DNA from: Gammaproteobacteria bacterium
GTDB lineage: Bacteria; Pseudomonadota; Gammaproteobacteria; Tenderiales; Tenderiaceae
Direction of reading: 5' to 3'
DNA length: 64,000 bases
Assembly (NCBI GenBank): GCA_016200485.1
Contig: JACQEP010000010.1
Coordinates: 223,644 to 287,643, forward strand
Each line of letters opens with the position of its first letter. Position 1 is the stretch's first letter. The notes below the pieces were generated by a model. It ran no database searches. It saw only the letters and a program-made list of their open reading frames with translations, and was not told the DNA's origin. The position numbers and the translations under genes were made by a program. This document shows positions 10,326 through 18,714 of the stretch, in pieces.

Positions 10326-11351
10326 ATGCTTAATTATTATAACTCGACCGACCTGACCCACCCAGCGACGACTGGGGGCCCACCTGACCTCGAGGACATC
10401 CTCAGTCTGACGCAGACCGACATGGCGGCGGTCAACCTGCTGATCCAACGCCGCCTGCATTCAGAGGTCGCACTGATCAATCAGGTAAGCCATTATATTA
10501 TTAACAGTGGCGGCAAACGGTTGCGTCCGTTACTGACCCTGCTCAGCGCCCGCGCCTTTGGTTATTATGGTCAGCAACATATTGATATTGCTGCAATTAT
10601 TGAATTCATCCACACCGCCACGCTACTCCATGACGACGTAGTGGACGGCTCGGAGATGCGGCGTGGGCAGGATACCGCCAACAACGTCTGGGGCAATCAG
10701 GCCAGCGTCCTGGTGGGGGATTTTCTCTACTCCCGCTCCTTTGAAATGATGGTGGAACTGCAGAACATGCGGATCATGGAAATCCTGGCCCACGCCACCA
10801 ATACTATCGCCGAGGGCGAGGTTCTGCTGCTGCTGAATTGTCACGATGCAGACACCACCGAGGCCCGCTATATGGAAGTCATCCACTCCAAGACCGCCAA
10901 ATTATTTGAAGCCGCCGCCCAACTCGGCGCCGTGGTTAGCCACCAGCCCCCCGCCGTAGAGCGGGCCATGGCCGCCTATGGCATGCACCTGGGCACCGCC
11001 TTCCAGCTGATCGACGATGTTCTGGACTACAGCGCCTCGCCCCAGGAAATGGGCAAAAACATCGGCGACGACCTGGCCGAAGGCAAACCGACACTACCCT
11101 TGATTCATGTCATGAAAGTGGGCACCTCCGCTCAACAAACCGCAGTTCGTCATGCCATCGAAGAAGGCGGGCGCGAGCATATTGGTGCAGTAATCCGCGC
11201 AATTGAATCGACTGGGGCGATCGCGTACACTGCGCACCTGGCACAGGAGGAGGCCGACAAGGCCATGGCCGCAATCGCCGACCTCCCTCCCGGACCGTAT
11301 AAAAAGGCATTATTTACACTCGCCGAATTTTCCGTCAACCGCCATTACTAA
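10326..11351 (+). CDS. ispB: Octaprenyl diphosphate synthase (polyprenyl synthetase)
   Basis: 341 residues. This trans-isoprenyl diphosphate synthase makes the side chain of ubiquinone. Both aspartate-rich motifs are present: LLHDDVVDGSEMRRG and QLIDDVLDY, together with GGKRLRPLLTLLSA. The N-terminus is about 15-20 residues longer than E. coli IspB. No clear Shine-Dalgarno precedes the ATG at 10326. A possible promoter (TTGTAA, 18 bp, TAAAAT at 10314-10319) lies so close that the message could be leaderless, so the exact start is uncertain. It is divergent from rplU. The stop is only 3 bp before a tRNA-Pro gene. Confidence 0.94.
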   Translation: MLNYYNSTDLTHPATTGGPPDLEDILSLTQTDMAAVNLLIQRRLHSEVALINQVSHYIINSGGKRLRPLLTLLSARAFGYYGQQHIDIAAIIEFIHTATLLHDDVVDGSEMRRGQDTANNVWGNQASVLVGDFLYSRSFEMMVELQNMRIMEILAHATNTIAEGEVLLLLNCHDADTTEARYMEVIHSKTAKLFEAAAQLGAVVSHQPPAVERAMAAYGMHLGTAFQLIDDVLDYSASPQEMGKNIGDDLAEGKPTLPLIHVMKVGTSAQQTAVRHAIEEGGREHIGAVIRAIESTGAIAYTAHLAQEEADKAMAAIADLPPGPYKKALFTLAEFSVNRHY

Positions 11352-11354
11352 ACT

Positions 11355-11431
<77 letters not shown>

Positions 11432-11457
11432 TTTCACCAACCTGGATGGGATAGCCC

Positions 11458-11685
11458 GTGACTAGACTTATCATTCTGCTGGCACTCGTGATCGTCGCGA
11501 TTTACTTCGTGCGCCGTACCTTTTTAGTCAAGCCTCCCGCCAGCGACAAACGCGATGTACCCGGCAAAACGGCGGACATGATCCGCTGCGAACTTTGCGG
11601 CCTGCACGTCCCCCGCGCCGAGGCCGTAGTACGCAATAATCACAATTATTGTTGCGAGGATCACGCCAACCGCGCCAATCATTGA
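11458..11685 (+). CDS. PP0621-type small membrane-anchored zinc-ribbon protein
   Basis: 75 residues starting at GTG 11458. One N-terminal TM helix (residues about 3-19) is followed by a short linker. A C-terminal cysteine/histidine module follows (CELCGLHVPRAEA...YCCEDH), which could bind one metal ion. This matches the small uncharacterised PP0621-type family often found next to pilS-pilR in gammaproteobacteria. The function is unknown. It precedes pilS by about 100 bp that contains a palindrome. Confidence 0.75.
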   Translation: MTRLIILLALVIVAIYFVRRTFLVKPPASDKRDVPGKTADMIRCELCGLHVPRAEAVVRNNHNYCCEDHANRANH

Positions 11686-11715
11686 ACTCCCGCGCCAAAC
11701 TACCGATATATAACA

Positions 11716-11746
11716 CGTAGGGGCGGGTTTCAAACCCGCCCCTACG
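11716..11746. repeat. Modular palindrome, GTAGGGGC flanks, GGGTTT core
   Basis: A near-perfect inverted repeat with arms GTAGGGGCGGGTTT and complement. It is one of ten related elements listed here (11716, 14749, 14794, 20874, 22719, 23981, 24868, 29516, 32032, 33738). Confidence 0.85.
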
Positions 11747-11782
11747 ATTGATTACCCCACACCCCAAACCAGCGGAGATTGG

Positions 11783-13417
11783 ATGGCCGCAAACCCGGTC
11801 GAGATCGATAACGCCGACACCCAGGCTGAGCACGAGACCTCTCACGCCGGCTGGCGGGCCTTGCGTTTACTGAACCTGTATCGCCTGATCCTGGCCGGTC
11901 TGTTCGTCATTCTCGCGTATACCAATACCGATCTTCCAGCCGTTGGCCAATTCTTCCCTGAGCTTTTTGCCACCACGGCGGTGATTTATCTCATCGCCGC
12001 CATCGGCATCACCTTTGCCATCGCCTGGCGGCGGCCAGATTTCACCACCCAAGTCTATGGCCAGGTGCTATTCGATATTGCCGTCATCACCGTCGTCATG
12101 CACGCCAGCGGCGGGATTAAGAGCGGCTTGGGCATGTTACTGATTGTCACCGTCGCGGCTGGCAGTGTGTTACTGGCAGGACAAGCCGCGATTCGCTTTG
12201 CGGCCACAGCGGCGATTTTCACACTTGGCGAACATATCTATTTCCAGCTCACCAATCCGCTGCAAAGCACCGATTACACCCACGCCGGGCTGCTTGGTGC
12301 GGCCTTCTTCGCCACGGCCCTGCTCGGTCATGCCCTCGCCAAACGTATCCGTGAAAGTGAGGCCCTGGCAGCACAGCGCGGCGTCGATCTTGCCAACATG
12401 GAACAACTGGCGCAATACGTGATTCAACGCATGCAAACCGGCGTTCTAGTGATGGATGAAAACGAACGTCTGTGGCTGGTCAATGAATCGGCGCGACACT
12501 TGCTTGGCCTGCCAACAGAATCACAACGTCTGCCGCTGACCCAATTTTGCCCGCCGCTGGCGGAACAATATCATCGTTGGAACAACGATGAAGATTTCAC
12601 CCCGGCGCGCTTTCGCCCGGCGCAGAGCGTCACCGAAGTGCTGCCACGCTTTGCCAAACTGGGCGATGAAGGTGGCACGCTGATTTTTCTCGAAGATACC
12701 GCCACCTTGTCGCAACAGGCACAGCAACTCAAACTCGCATCACTCGGCCGGCTGGCGGGCAGCATTGCCCATGAGATTCGCAATCCACTCGGCGCCATCA
12801 GCCACGCCGGACAATTGCTGGCCGAATCCTCGCACCTTGATAGCGGCGAGTTGCGCCTGACGGAAATCATTCGCAGCAATTCGCAACGCATGAATCACAT
12901 CATCGAAAATGTGTTGCAAATTGGCCGCCGCCGTCAGGCAAAACCCGAGGACATCATGCTCGAACCCTGGCTGCAGGATTTTATTGATGAATTCAGCCGT
13001 AGCCAGCAAATTGATACGGCATGGATTACTATTTCCGTTATACCATCTTCATTAAGCGTGCACTTTGATCCCAGCCAACTGCATCAGATTCTCTGGAATC
13101 TTTGCCACAATGCCGTGCGTCACAGCCGCAATCACAGCAGTCATCCGCAGGTTGAGATTCGTGTCGGCATGCAACATGACGCCCCCATCCCCTATCTCAA
13201 TGTCATCGACAATGGGCCGGGCATTGATCCTGAAACAGCGGAACACATCTTCGAGCCTTTTTTCACCACTGAGACCAAAGGCACAGGGCTAGGCTTATAC
13301 ATTGCACGCGAATTGAGCGAGTGCAATCAGGCGCATTTGGCGTATTTGCCCGCCACCAGTGGTGGCAGCTGTTTTCGCCTGATCTTTGCCGACCCCCGAC
13401 GGCGGAGGGTCGCGTAA
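11783..13417 (+). CDS. pilS: Sensor histidine kinase PilS
   Basis: 544 residues. It has six N-terminal TM segments (about 30-195), a PAS domain (about 205-310), and a HisKA domain with phospho-acceptor histidine in IAHEIRNPLGAISHAG. The HATPase_c domain shows NLCHNAVRHS, DNGPGID and GTGLGLYIARE. In Pseudomonas, PilS senses pilin in the inner membrane and phosphorylates PilR to control pilA. The stop abuts pilR directly (TAA then GTG), so the two are translationally coupled. The pilin gene lies 1.5 kb downstream. Confidence 0.95.
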   Translation: MAANPVEIDNADTQAEHETSHAGWRALRLLNLYRLILAGLFVILAYTNTDLPAVGQFFPELFATTAVIYLIAAIGITFAIAWRRPDFTTQVYGQVLFDIAVITVVMHASGGIKSGLGMLLIVTVAAGSVLLAGQAAIRFAATAAIFTLGEHIYFQLTNPLQSTDYTHAGLLGAAFFATALLGHALAKRIRESEALAAQRGVDLANMEQLAQYVIQRMQTGVLVMDENERLWLVNESARHLLGLPTESQRLPLTQFCPPLAEQYHRWNNDEDFTPARFRPAQSVTEVLPRFAKLGDEGGTLIFLEDTATLSQQAQQLKLASLGRLAGSIAHEIRNPLGAISHAGQLLAESSHLDSGELRLTEIIRSNSQRMNHIIENVLQIGRRRQAKPEDIMLEPWLQDFIDEFSRSQQIDTAWITISVIPSSLSVHFDPSQLHQILWNLCHNAVRHSRNHSSHPQVEIRVGMQHDAPIPYLNVIDNGPGIDPETAEHIFEPFFTTETKGTGLGLYIARELSECNQAHLAYLPATSGGSCFRLIFADPRRRRVA

Positions 13418-14749
13418 GTGAGTGATCGTTACCTCGTCCTGTTAATTGACGATGAGCCCGACATCCTGGAGCTACTCACGCTCACGCTGGCGCGCATGGA
13501 GATTGACGCCGATACTGCCGCCGATATACAGCAGGCCCGTCAACGATTATCCGAAAAAAAATATGATCTCTGCCTCACCGATATGCGCCTGCCAGACGGC
13601 AATGGCATCGAATTGGTTGAACACATACAACAACACTATCCAGAATTACCCGTGGCGATGATCACCGCGCATGGCAACATGGATGCCGCCGTTGCCGCAC
13701 TCAAAGCCGGCGCCTTTGATTTTGTGTCCAAACCCGTCGATCTGGCCATACTGCGCAAATTGGTCAACGCCGCACTCAAACTTTCACCGCGCGATAAAAA
13801 ATCCGAGAGCACGCCACGCGAAATCCTGCTCGGCGACTCCGAGGCCATCAAAACCATCCGCAGCAAGATACTCAAACTCGCGCGCAGCCAGGCACCAGTG
13901 TATATCAGCGGCGAATCCGGCAGTGGCAAAGAATTGGTCGCACGATTAATTCACGACAAAGGCCCACGCGCCGACAAAGCCTTCGTCCCCGTCAATTGCG
14001 GCGCGATCCCCGAACAATTAATGGAAAGCGAATTCTTCGGTCACAAGAAAGGATCGTTCACCGGCGCCAATACCGACAAGCCCGGCCTGTTTCAAGCGGC
14101 CGATGGCGGAACCTTGTTTTTAGATGAAGTCGCCGACCTGCCGCTGCATATGCAAGTCAAACTCTTGCGCGCGATCCAGGAAAAGGCCGTGCGTCCCGTC
14201 GGCGCCGCACAAGAAATACCCGTCGATGTGCGTATCCTCAGCGCCACCCACAAAGACCTCGCCAAGCTGGTGGCACAAAACCAGTTCCGGCAAGATCTGT
14301 ATTACCGCATCAATGTCATCGAACTGCACGTACCCAGCCTGCGCGAACGGCGCGAAGATATTCCGCTGCTGGCGGAACACCTGCTCACCAAAATCGCCGC
14401 CACCATGGGCACAGACAAACCCAAGCTTTCGACCGATGCCGAAACCGCGCTTCACCATCATGCCTTCCCCGGTAACGTCCGCGAGCTGGAAAACATCCTC
14501 GAACGCGCCGCCACGCTGTGTGAGCACAATGTGATCCAGGCTGCCGATCTGCACCTGCCAGCAATCTCTGCCGAAACCAGCACCCAACCCGCCACACTGG
14601 ATATTGACCAACAACTTGCCGACCAGGAAAAAAACAGCATCATGCGTGCCCTGGAACAAACCCGGTTTAACAAAACGGCTGCTGCCAAGTTGCTGGGGAT
14701 TACTTTTCGGCAGTTGCGGTATCGGTTGAAAAAATTGGGGTTGGAGTAG
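13418..14749 (+). CDS. pilR: Sigma-54-dependent response regulator PilR
   Basis: 443 residues starting at GTG 13418. It has a receiver domain with acidic pocket DDEPD and phospho-acceptor Asp in LTDMRLPDGNG, then an AAA+ domain with Walker A GESGSGKE, the sigma-54 contact loop GSFTGAN and GGTLFLDEV. The C-terminal Fis-type HTH (FNKTAAAKLLGITFRQLRYRLKK) is canonical. It activates RpoN promoters such as that of pilA; a matching promoter is seen at 16094-16109. The TAG stop shares its last G with the palindrome at 14749. Confidence 0.96.
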   Translation: MSDRYLVLLIDDEPDILELLTLTLARMEIDADTAADIQQARQRLSEKKYDLCLTDMRLPDGNGIELVEHIQQHYPELPVAMITAHGNMDAAVAALKAGAFDFVSKPVDLAILRKLVNAALKLSPRDKKSESTPREILLGDSEAIKTIRSKILKLARSQAPVYISGESGSGKELVARLIHDKGPRADKAFVPVNCGAIPEQLMESEFFGHKKGSFTGANTDKPGLFQAADGGTLFLDEVADLPLHMQVKLLRAIQEKAVRPVGAAQEIPVDVRILSATHKDLAKLVAQNQFRQDLYYRINVIELHVPSLRERREDIPLLAEHLLTKIAATMGTDKPKLSTDAETALHHHAFPGNVRELENILERAATLCEHNVIQAADLHLPAISAETSTQPATLDIDQQLADQEKNSIMRALEQTRFNKTAAAKLLGITFRQLRYRLKKLGLE

Positions 14750-14776
14750 TAGGGGCACGGCGCGCCGTGCCCCTAC
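14749..14776. repeat. Modular palindrome, ACGGCGCGCCGT core, touching the pilR stop
   Basis: A perfect 28-bp palindrome with GTAGGGGC flanks. Its first G is the last base of the pilR TAG stop. Copies identical in sequence lie at 20874-20901 and 32032-32059. Confidence 0.9.
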
Positions 14777-14793
14777 AGACACACCTGCAAATT

Positions 14794-14815
14794 GGGGCGA
14801 TTCATGAATCGCCCC
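14794..14815. repeat. Modular palindrome, GATTCATGAATC core
   Basis: A perfect 22-bp palindrome, 17 bp after the previous element. It has the same core as the copies at 29516-29542 and 33738-33765. The remaining sequence to 14960 shows nothing I can interpret. Confidence 0.85.
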
Positions 14816-14963
14816 GGACCCCAACCATTTTTCATGGCACGGGCGTGGGAATGGAAGATTTGATGCAACGCTCAATCACACCATTTAATAAATTGCCGAA
14901 AAACGATCCCTGAGGGAATCGGGAAATACAGTGCCCTGGCAGACGCTTCTTCCATGGACAGAC

Positions 14964-15000
14964 TAAATAAAAAGCCCGGTTAATCTGGGCCTTTTATTTA
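14964..15000. terminator. Bidirectional terminator between pilR and brnA
   Basis: An AAATAAAA...TTTTATTT outer stem surrounds a GCCC/GGGC core with one mismatch. It gives T-rich tails on both strands and serves the convergent pilR and brnTA units. Confidence 0.7.
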
Positions 15001-15016
15001 GCAAAGTTGCCTCATC

Positions 15017-15310
15017 TTAATGCCGATGTTCATCTACCCATTCCTTGAGTGCCTCATCCATGCGCCGCTGCCACCCGGGGCCAGTGGCTCGGAAATATTT
15101 AATCACTTCGGACGATAACCGCACATTGACAGGTACCTTACGCGGTGTTTTCTGTGCGCCACGCTGTCCAGGGAGGCGCTTGGGCAGCACTGTCAACAAT
15201 TCCGGTGGTAACACTTCAGCAGCGGGTTTGGCCTTGGCAAACCATTCAGCGTCTAGTTCCGGGGTTTCATCATTAATCAGTTCAGGATTGGGTTTCTTGG
15301 GCTTTTTCAT
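15017..15310 (-). CDS. brnA: BrnA-type antitoxin
   Basis: 97 residues. The C-terminal part (PVNVRLSSEVIKYFRATGPG, then WQRRMDEALKEWV) is the ribbon-helix-helix signature of BrnA, which neutralises the BrnT RNase and represses the operon. The N-terminal half is Lys/Pro-rich and probably flexible. The ATG at 15310 lies inside the end of brnT (29-bp overlap in a different frame), so the pair is translationally coupled. The toxin-first order is the usual one for brnTA. Confidence 0.9.
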   Translation of the reverse strand: MKKPKKPNPELINDETPELDAEWFAKAKPAAEVLPPELLTVLPKRLPGQRGAQKTPRKVPVNVRLSSEVIKYFRATGPGWQRRMDEALKEWVDEHRH

Positions 15311-15563
15311 AGCGGTTTACCTCTGCATTGGCCTTGCGCAGGCTGATAACCCGGATGCCTCCGGGGGTCAAAGTGAAAATCAAGACATGAAGCCGTTCTT
15401 CATCAATGAAGCCGATGGCTTGGAACCGGGATTCTGGATAGGGGTTGCGGGTATCTTGCACAACAAGAGCACTATCCCACTCAAAATCCTCCGCTAAGTC
15501 GAAGGGCAACCCGCGCTCACGGGTGTTCTTTTCAGATTTGGCGGGGTCGAAGTCGATTTTCAT
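15282..15563 (-). CDS. brnT: BrnT family ribonuclease toxin
   Basis: 93 residues with the BrnT pattern: IDFDPAKSEKNTRERGLPF at the N-terminus and RVISLRKANAEVNRYE at the C-terminus. The family has a RelE-like RNase fold that inhibits translation. It is upstream of and overlaps brnA. The start codon at 15563 lies only 8 nt from the predicted -10 box, with no Shine-Dalgarno, so the mRNA may be leaderless. The pair interrupts the pil region between pilR and pilA and may be an acquired cassette. Confidence 0.92.
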   Translation of the reverse strand: MKIDFDPAKSEKNTRERGLPFDLAEDFEWDSALVVQDTRNPYPESRFQAIGFIDEERLHVLIFTLTPGGIRVISLRKANAEVNRYEKAQETQS

Positions 15564-15570
15564 AATTTAA

Positions 15571-15600
15571 TTGTATATACAAATAAATGGATAATGTCAA
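15571..15600 (-). promoter_or_regulatory. brnTA promoter with overlapping palindromic operator
   Basis: On the minus strand TTGACA (15595-15600), exactly 17 bp, then TATACA (15572-15577). A perfect 12-bp palindrome TTGTATATACAA (15571-15582) covers the -10 box and is a good candidate for the BrnA binding site. Confidence 0.75.
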
Positions 15601-16090
15601 GCTTTTTGTAGATACAGATACTACGCATCGCCCCAGATTGATACGCGACACTCAGACCAGCGTTGACCGGCCTGGGCGGCCAGATTGCTGAATTTTTTTG
15701 ACTCGTTCATGGGGCATACTCGCTTGGCCCAGTAAAGTGTTGCTTTAGCACCACTTATGTGCCACAGCGATCACAGGCCACGGCACCAGCGGTGTGGCCG
15801 TCTTGCAATCAGGTACGCTCCTTCAACCTGGAAACAAGAGAACGTGCCGGCACTGTGCGCTATGTTGAAACACTGGATGCAGCCATCGCCGAAGAAATTA
15901 CTAGCCGCGTTATTCAGAGTCATTGACCCCAGCACCTAATCGCCAGCAAACGTCACTTTACGTCACAAACTGACCATTTTTGTCACCTTGGCATGTTAGA
16001 ACCCGTCCAAAAACGCCCATTTTTAAGCCCTTAACCAGCCAAAACCACCCGAACTGTGATCGATGTCATATTATTAAGCCTTCCTGACAC
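15601..16090. other. Intergenic region with a possible decayed coding remnant
   Basis: About 490 bp between brnTA and the pilA promoter without an intact gene. A plus-strand frame is open from 15702 to 15938 with plausible amino-acid composition (it includes ETRERAGTVRYVETLDAA) but no good start or ribosome binding site. It may be the tail of a lost gene. Nothing else is recognisable. Confidence 0.3.
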
Positions 16091-16093
16091 ACT

Positions 16094-16109
16094 TGGCACA
16101 GCCCGTGCA
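16094..16109 (+). promoter_or_regulatory. Sigma-54 promoter of pilA
   Basis: TGGCAC-N5-GTGCA closely matches the -24/-12 consensus TGGCAC-N5-TTGCW. The expected start near 16120 gives a leader of about 115 nt. It fits PilR control. Confidence 0.8.
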
Positions 16110-16236
16110 ACATCCACTACAAGACGAAGGACTCGACTGCTAACTAAAGTCTTAGTCGCAAGGACCGATATGAGTTAGCGTATTCAACCCGTGATTTACA
16201 TAGATTTGTCTAACAACTGAACTGAGGAGAAACATC

Positions 16237-16644
16237 ATGAAGAAGCAACAAGGTTTTACCCTGATTGAATTGATGATTGTGGTCGCGATCATTGGTATTT
16301 TGGCGGCTGTGGCGATTCCTGCATACCAGACCTATACCAAGAAGGCCAAGTTCTCGGAAGTGGTGATGGCGGTCACCCCCTATAAGACTGCTTTTGAAGT
16401 TGCTGCGCAACAAGGCAATTTCGATGTAAGTACCATTACAGGTGCTGATACCGGCTCAAATGGTATTCCTGCGGCTGCTGGTGCAAGTGGTGTCGTCACC
16501 TCCGTAGCCATGGTGGATGGTGTCATCACTGCTACCGGAACGCCAGCCGTAGACAGCGTCACCTTCACACTAACGCCTAACGGAATTGTGCCGCCGATTC
16601 AATGGACCAAAGGCGGTACCTGCGTAGCTGCGGGTCTTTGCTAA
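16237..16644 (+). CDS. pilA: Type IV major pilin PilA
   Basis: 135 residues. The prepilin leader MKKQQG is followed by [20 protein letters not shown]: cleavage after G, N-methylated Phe1 and Glu5 are as in type IVa pilins. PilD processes it and PilB/PilC assemble it. Two C-terminal cysteines (CVAAGLC) make a very short disulfide loop. The globular part is small and Ala/Gly/Thr/Val-rich. A GAGGAGA ribosome binding site precedes the ATG. It has its own sigma-54 promoter and terminator and so is monocistronic. Confidence 0.96.
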   Translation: MKKQQGFTLIELMIVVAIIGILAAVAIPAYQTYTKKAKFSEVVMAVTPYKTAFEVAAQQGNFDVSTITGADTGSNGIPAAAGASGVVTSVAMVDGVITATGTPAVDSVTFTLTPNGIVPPIQWTKGGTCVAAGLC

Positions 16645-16670
16645 CATCCTACAGGCCAATGGCCGAACAA

Positions 16671-16696
16671 AAGGGCATCTTCGGATGCCCTTTTTT
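16671..16696 (+). terminator. Rho-independent terminator of pilA
   Basis: AAGGGCATC-TTCG-GATGCCCTT stem-tetraloop followed by T residues. Confidence 0.9.
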
Positions 16697-16758
16697 ATTA
16701 TTAATATTCTACTGGTCAGTTCAATATTGAATCTGTCGAATTAATTTGGGATCACTGA

Positions 16759-16959
16759 TTAATCCAGTTTTTCTGCCGCATCTCGACCCGTATCTTCTGT
16801 ATGGCCTGCACATGACTGACATGCCGTACGCATCTGCGCAGTATAGAAGCCTGTCTGCGCGCCCATCAGACGAAACTCTATCATTCCGGGCATCTGCGGC
16901 CATTCCATGACTAGGCCAATCGCCTGATTAAAGTAATGGCCTTCTGCTGTCGAAATTAA
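16759..16959 (-). other. Unassigned minus-strand open frame, possible gene fragment
   Basis: A 66-codon frame between in-frame stops, antisense within the pilA-pilB spacer, has protein-like composition and codon use. It contains MEWPQMPGMIEFRLMGAQTG and ends after CQSCAGH...AAEKLD. An ATG-initiated version would cover 16759-16908 (49 residues). I see no ribosome binding site and no family I recognise. CQSC-AGH resembles, but is not, a CxxCH haem site. It may be a remnant or chance. Confidence 0.3.
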
Positions 16960-17003
16960 CTATGTTGGAATGCTTTATATCAAGTAAAGGGATTCACTTT
17001 GGA

Positions 17004-18713
17004 ATGAATACTGTTGCCCCACCTCTGACTGGCCTAGCCCAACGCTTGGTCAGCGATGGTCTGATGGCGCGCGAGGCCGCCGAACAGGCCTATCAAGCTG
17101 CTGCCGCAGAAAAAATGCCGCTGGTGCGTTATCTGGTGAGCAAAAAACTGCTGGATGGCTTGACCATTGCCAACGCAGCCTCGCATGAATTCGGGGTACC
17201 GGTGTTCGACATCGACGCCATGGACATGGACATGGCGGCAACCTCCCTGATTAACGAAAAGCTGATCCGCAAACACGGGGTCATACCCTTAATGAAACGC
17301 GGCAATCGCCTCTTCGTCGCCATCTCCGACCCCACTAATTTTCTGGCGCTGGATGAAATAAAATTTGCCACCGGCACCAATACCGAAGCAGTCCTGGTAG
17401 AGGAAGACAAGCTCGGCAAAATTATCGAAAAGTCACTCGAATCAAAAACCCAGGCCATGGAGGGGCTGGAAGACAGCGACCTTGATGATCTCGACATTAC
17501 CGGTGGTGATGAAGTCCCGGCTGACGACACCAGCGAAAAAGATGTCGACGATGCCCCCGTCGTGCGTTTCATCAATAAAATATTGTTGGATGCGATTAAC
17601 AAAGGCGCCTCGGATATTCACTTCGAGCCTTATGAGAAAATATATCGCGTCCGCTTCCGCCAGGATGGCATGCTGCATGAAGTCACCAATCCACCAGTAT
17701 CGCTGGCGCCAAAACTCTCCGCCCGCATCAAGGTCATGGCGCGGCTGGATATCTCGGAAAAACGTGTGCCACAGGACGGCCGCATCAAGCTCAAAATCAC
17801 CAAGGATCGTGCTATCGATTTCCGTGTGAATACCTGTCCGACCTTGTTTGGTGAAAAAATAGTCATGCGTATTCTTGACCCGAGCAGTGCCAAGCTCGGG
17901 ATTGATGCGCTGGGTTATGAACCGGAACAAAAACAGCTTTATATTGATGCCTTGAATAAACCCTATGGCATGATCCTGGTCACTGGACCGACGGGTAGCG
18001 GTAAAACGGTTTCTCTGTATACAGGTTTGAATATTCTCAACACCGTAGATCGTAATATCTCCACCGCTGAAGACCCGGCGGAAATTAACCTGCCCGGCGT
18101 GAATCAGGTCAATGTCAATCCCAAGGTCGGCCTCACCTTCGCGGCGGCACTGAAGGCATTTTTGCGCCAGGACCCGGACGTGATCATGGTCGGGGAAATT
18201 CGTGACCTGGAAACCGCCGAGATTGCGATCAAGGCCGCGCAGACCGGCCACATGGTGCTTTCGACCCTGCATACCAACGATGCGCCACAAACGTTATCAC
18301 GCTTGTTGAATATGGGCGTGGCGCCGTTCAACATCGCTTCGGCAGTGAACCTGATCATTGCCCAACGCCTGGCACGAAAATTGTGTTCTCATTGCAAAGC
18401 AGTGGCCGATATCCCACCCGCAGCGTTACTGGAAGAAGGTTTTAGCGAGGCCGACGTTGAGACAGGACTCACCATTTATAAACCGGTCGGCTGCGACCAA
18501 TGCACCGAAGGGTACAAGGGACGTGTCGGTATTTATCAGGTACTACCGTTCTCCGAAGAAATGGGTAGACTGATCATGGCCGGTGGCAACGCCATCCAGG
18601 TCGCCGACCAGGCCGAGAAAGAAGGGGTACCTGACCTCAAAAAATCTGGCCTACTGAAAGTGAAAAACGGTTTGACCAGCCTCGAAGAAATTCATCGCGT
18701 AATCACGGATTAA
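17004..18713 (+). CDS. pilB: Type IV pilus extension ATPase PilB
   Basis: 569 residues from the ATG at 17004 (MNTVAPPLTGLAQRLV), the family-typical start; an in-frame ATG at 16962 adds 14 atypical residues. It has an N-terminal MshEN/GspE_N domain, then the secretion ATPase with Walker A GPTGSGKTVSL, the Asp box and Walker B DPDVIMVGEIRDLETAEIA. The tetracysteine zinc motif is CSHC...CDQC. It powers pilus polymerisation on the cytoplasmic side with PilC. It is the first gene of pilB-pilC-pilD. Confidence 0.96.
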   Translation: MNTVAPPLTGLAQRLVSDGLMAREAAEQAYQAAAAEKMPLVRYLVSKKLLDGLTIANAASHEFGVPVFDIDAMDMDMAATSLINEKLIRKHGVIPLMKRGNRLFVAISDPTNFLALDEIKFATGTNTEAVLVEEDKLGKIIEKSLESKTQAMEGLEDSDLDDLDITGGDEVPADDTSEKDVDDAPVVRFINKILLDAINKGASDIHFEPYEKIYRVRFRQDGMLHEVTNPPVSLAPKLSARIKVMARLDISEKRVPQDGRIKLKITKDRAIDFRVNTCPTLFGEKIVMRILDPSSAKLGIDALGYEPEQKQLYIDALNKPYGMILVTGPTGSGKTVSLYTGLNILNTVDRNISTAEDPAEINLPGVNQVNVNPKVGLTFAAALKAFLRQDPDVIMVGEIRDLETAEIAIKAAQTGHMVLSTLHTNDAPQTLSRLLNMGVAPFNIASAVNLIIAQRLARKLCSHCKAVADIPPAALLEEGFSEADVETGLTIYKPVGCDQCTEGYKGRVGIYQVLPFSEEMGRLIMAGGNAIQVADQAEKEGVPDLKKSGLLKVKNGLTSLEEIHRVITD

Positions 18714-18714
18714 T

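Noticed and set aside
14120..14875. A 251-codon minus-strand frame across the end of pilR
   Set aside because: It is antisense to pilR and runs through two palindromes; its N-terminus is repeat-derived.
15757..15939. A 60-codon plus-strand ATG frame downstream of brnT
   Set aside because: The amino-acid composition is poor; another frame over the same bases looks more like a coding remnant, and neither has a ribosome binding site.
17442..18290. A 282-codon minus-strand frame inside pilB
   Set aside because: It is fully antisense to the conserved ATPase domain and is explained by codon bias of pilB.
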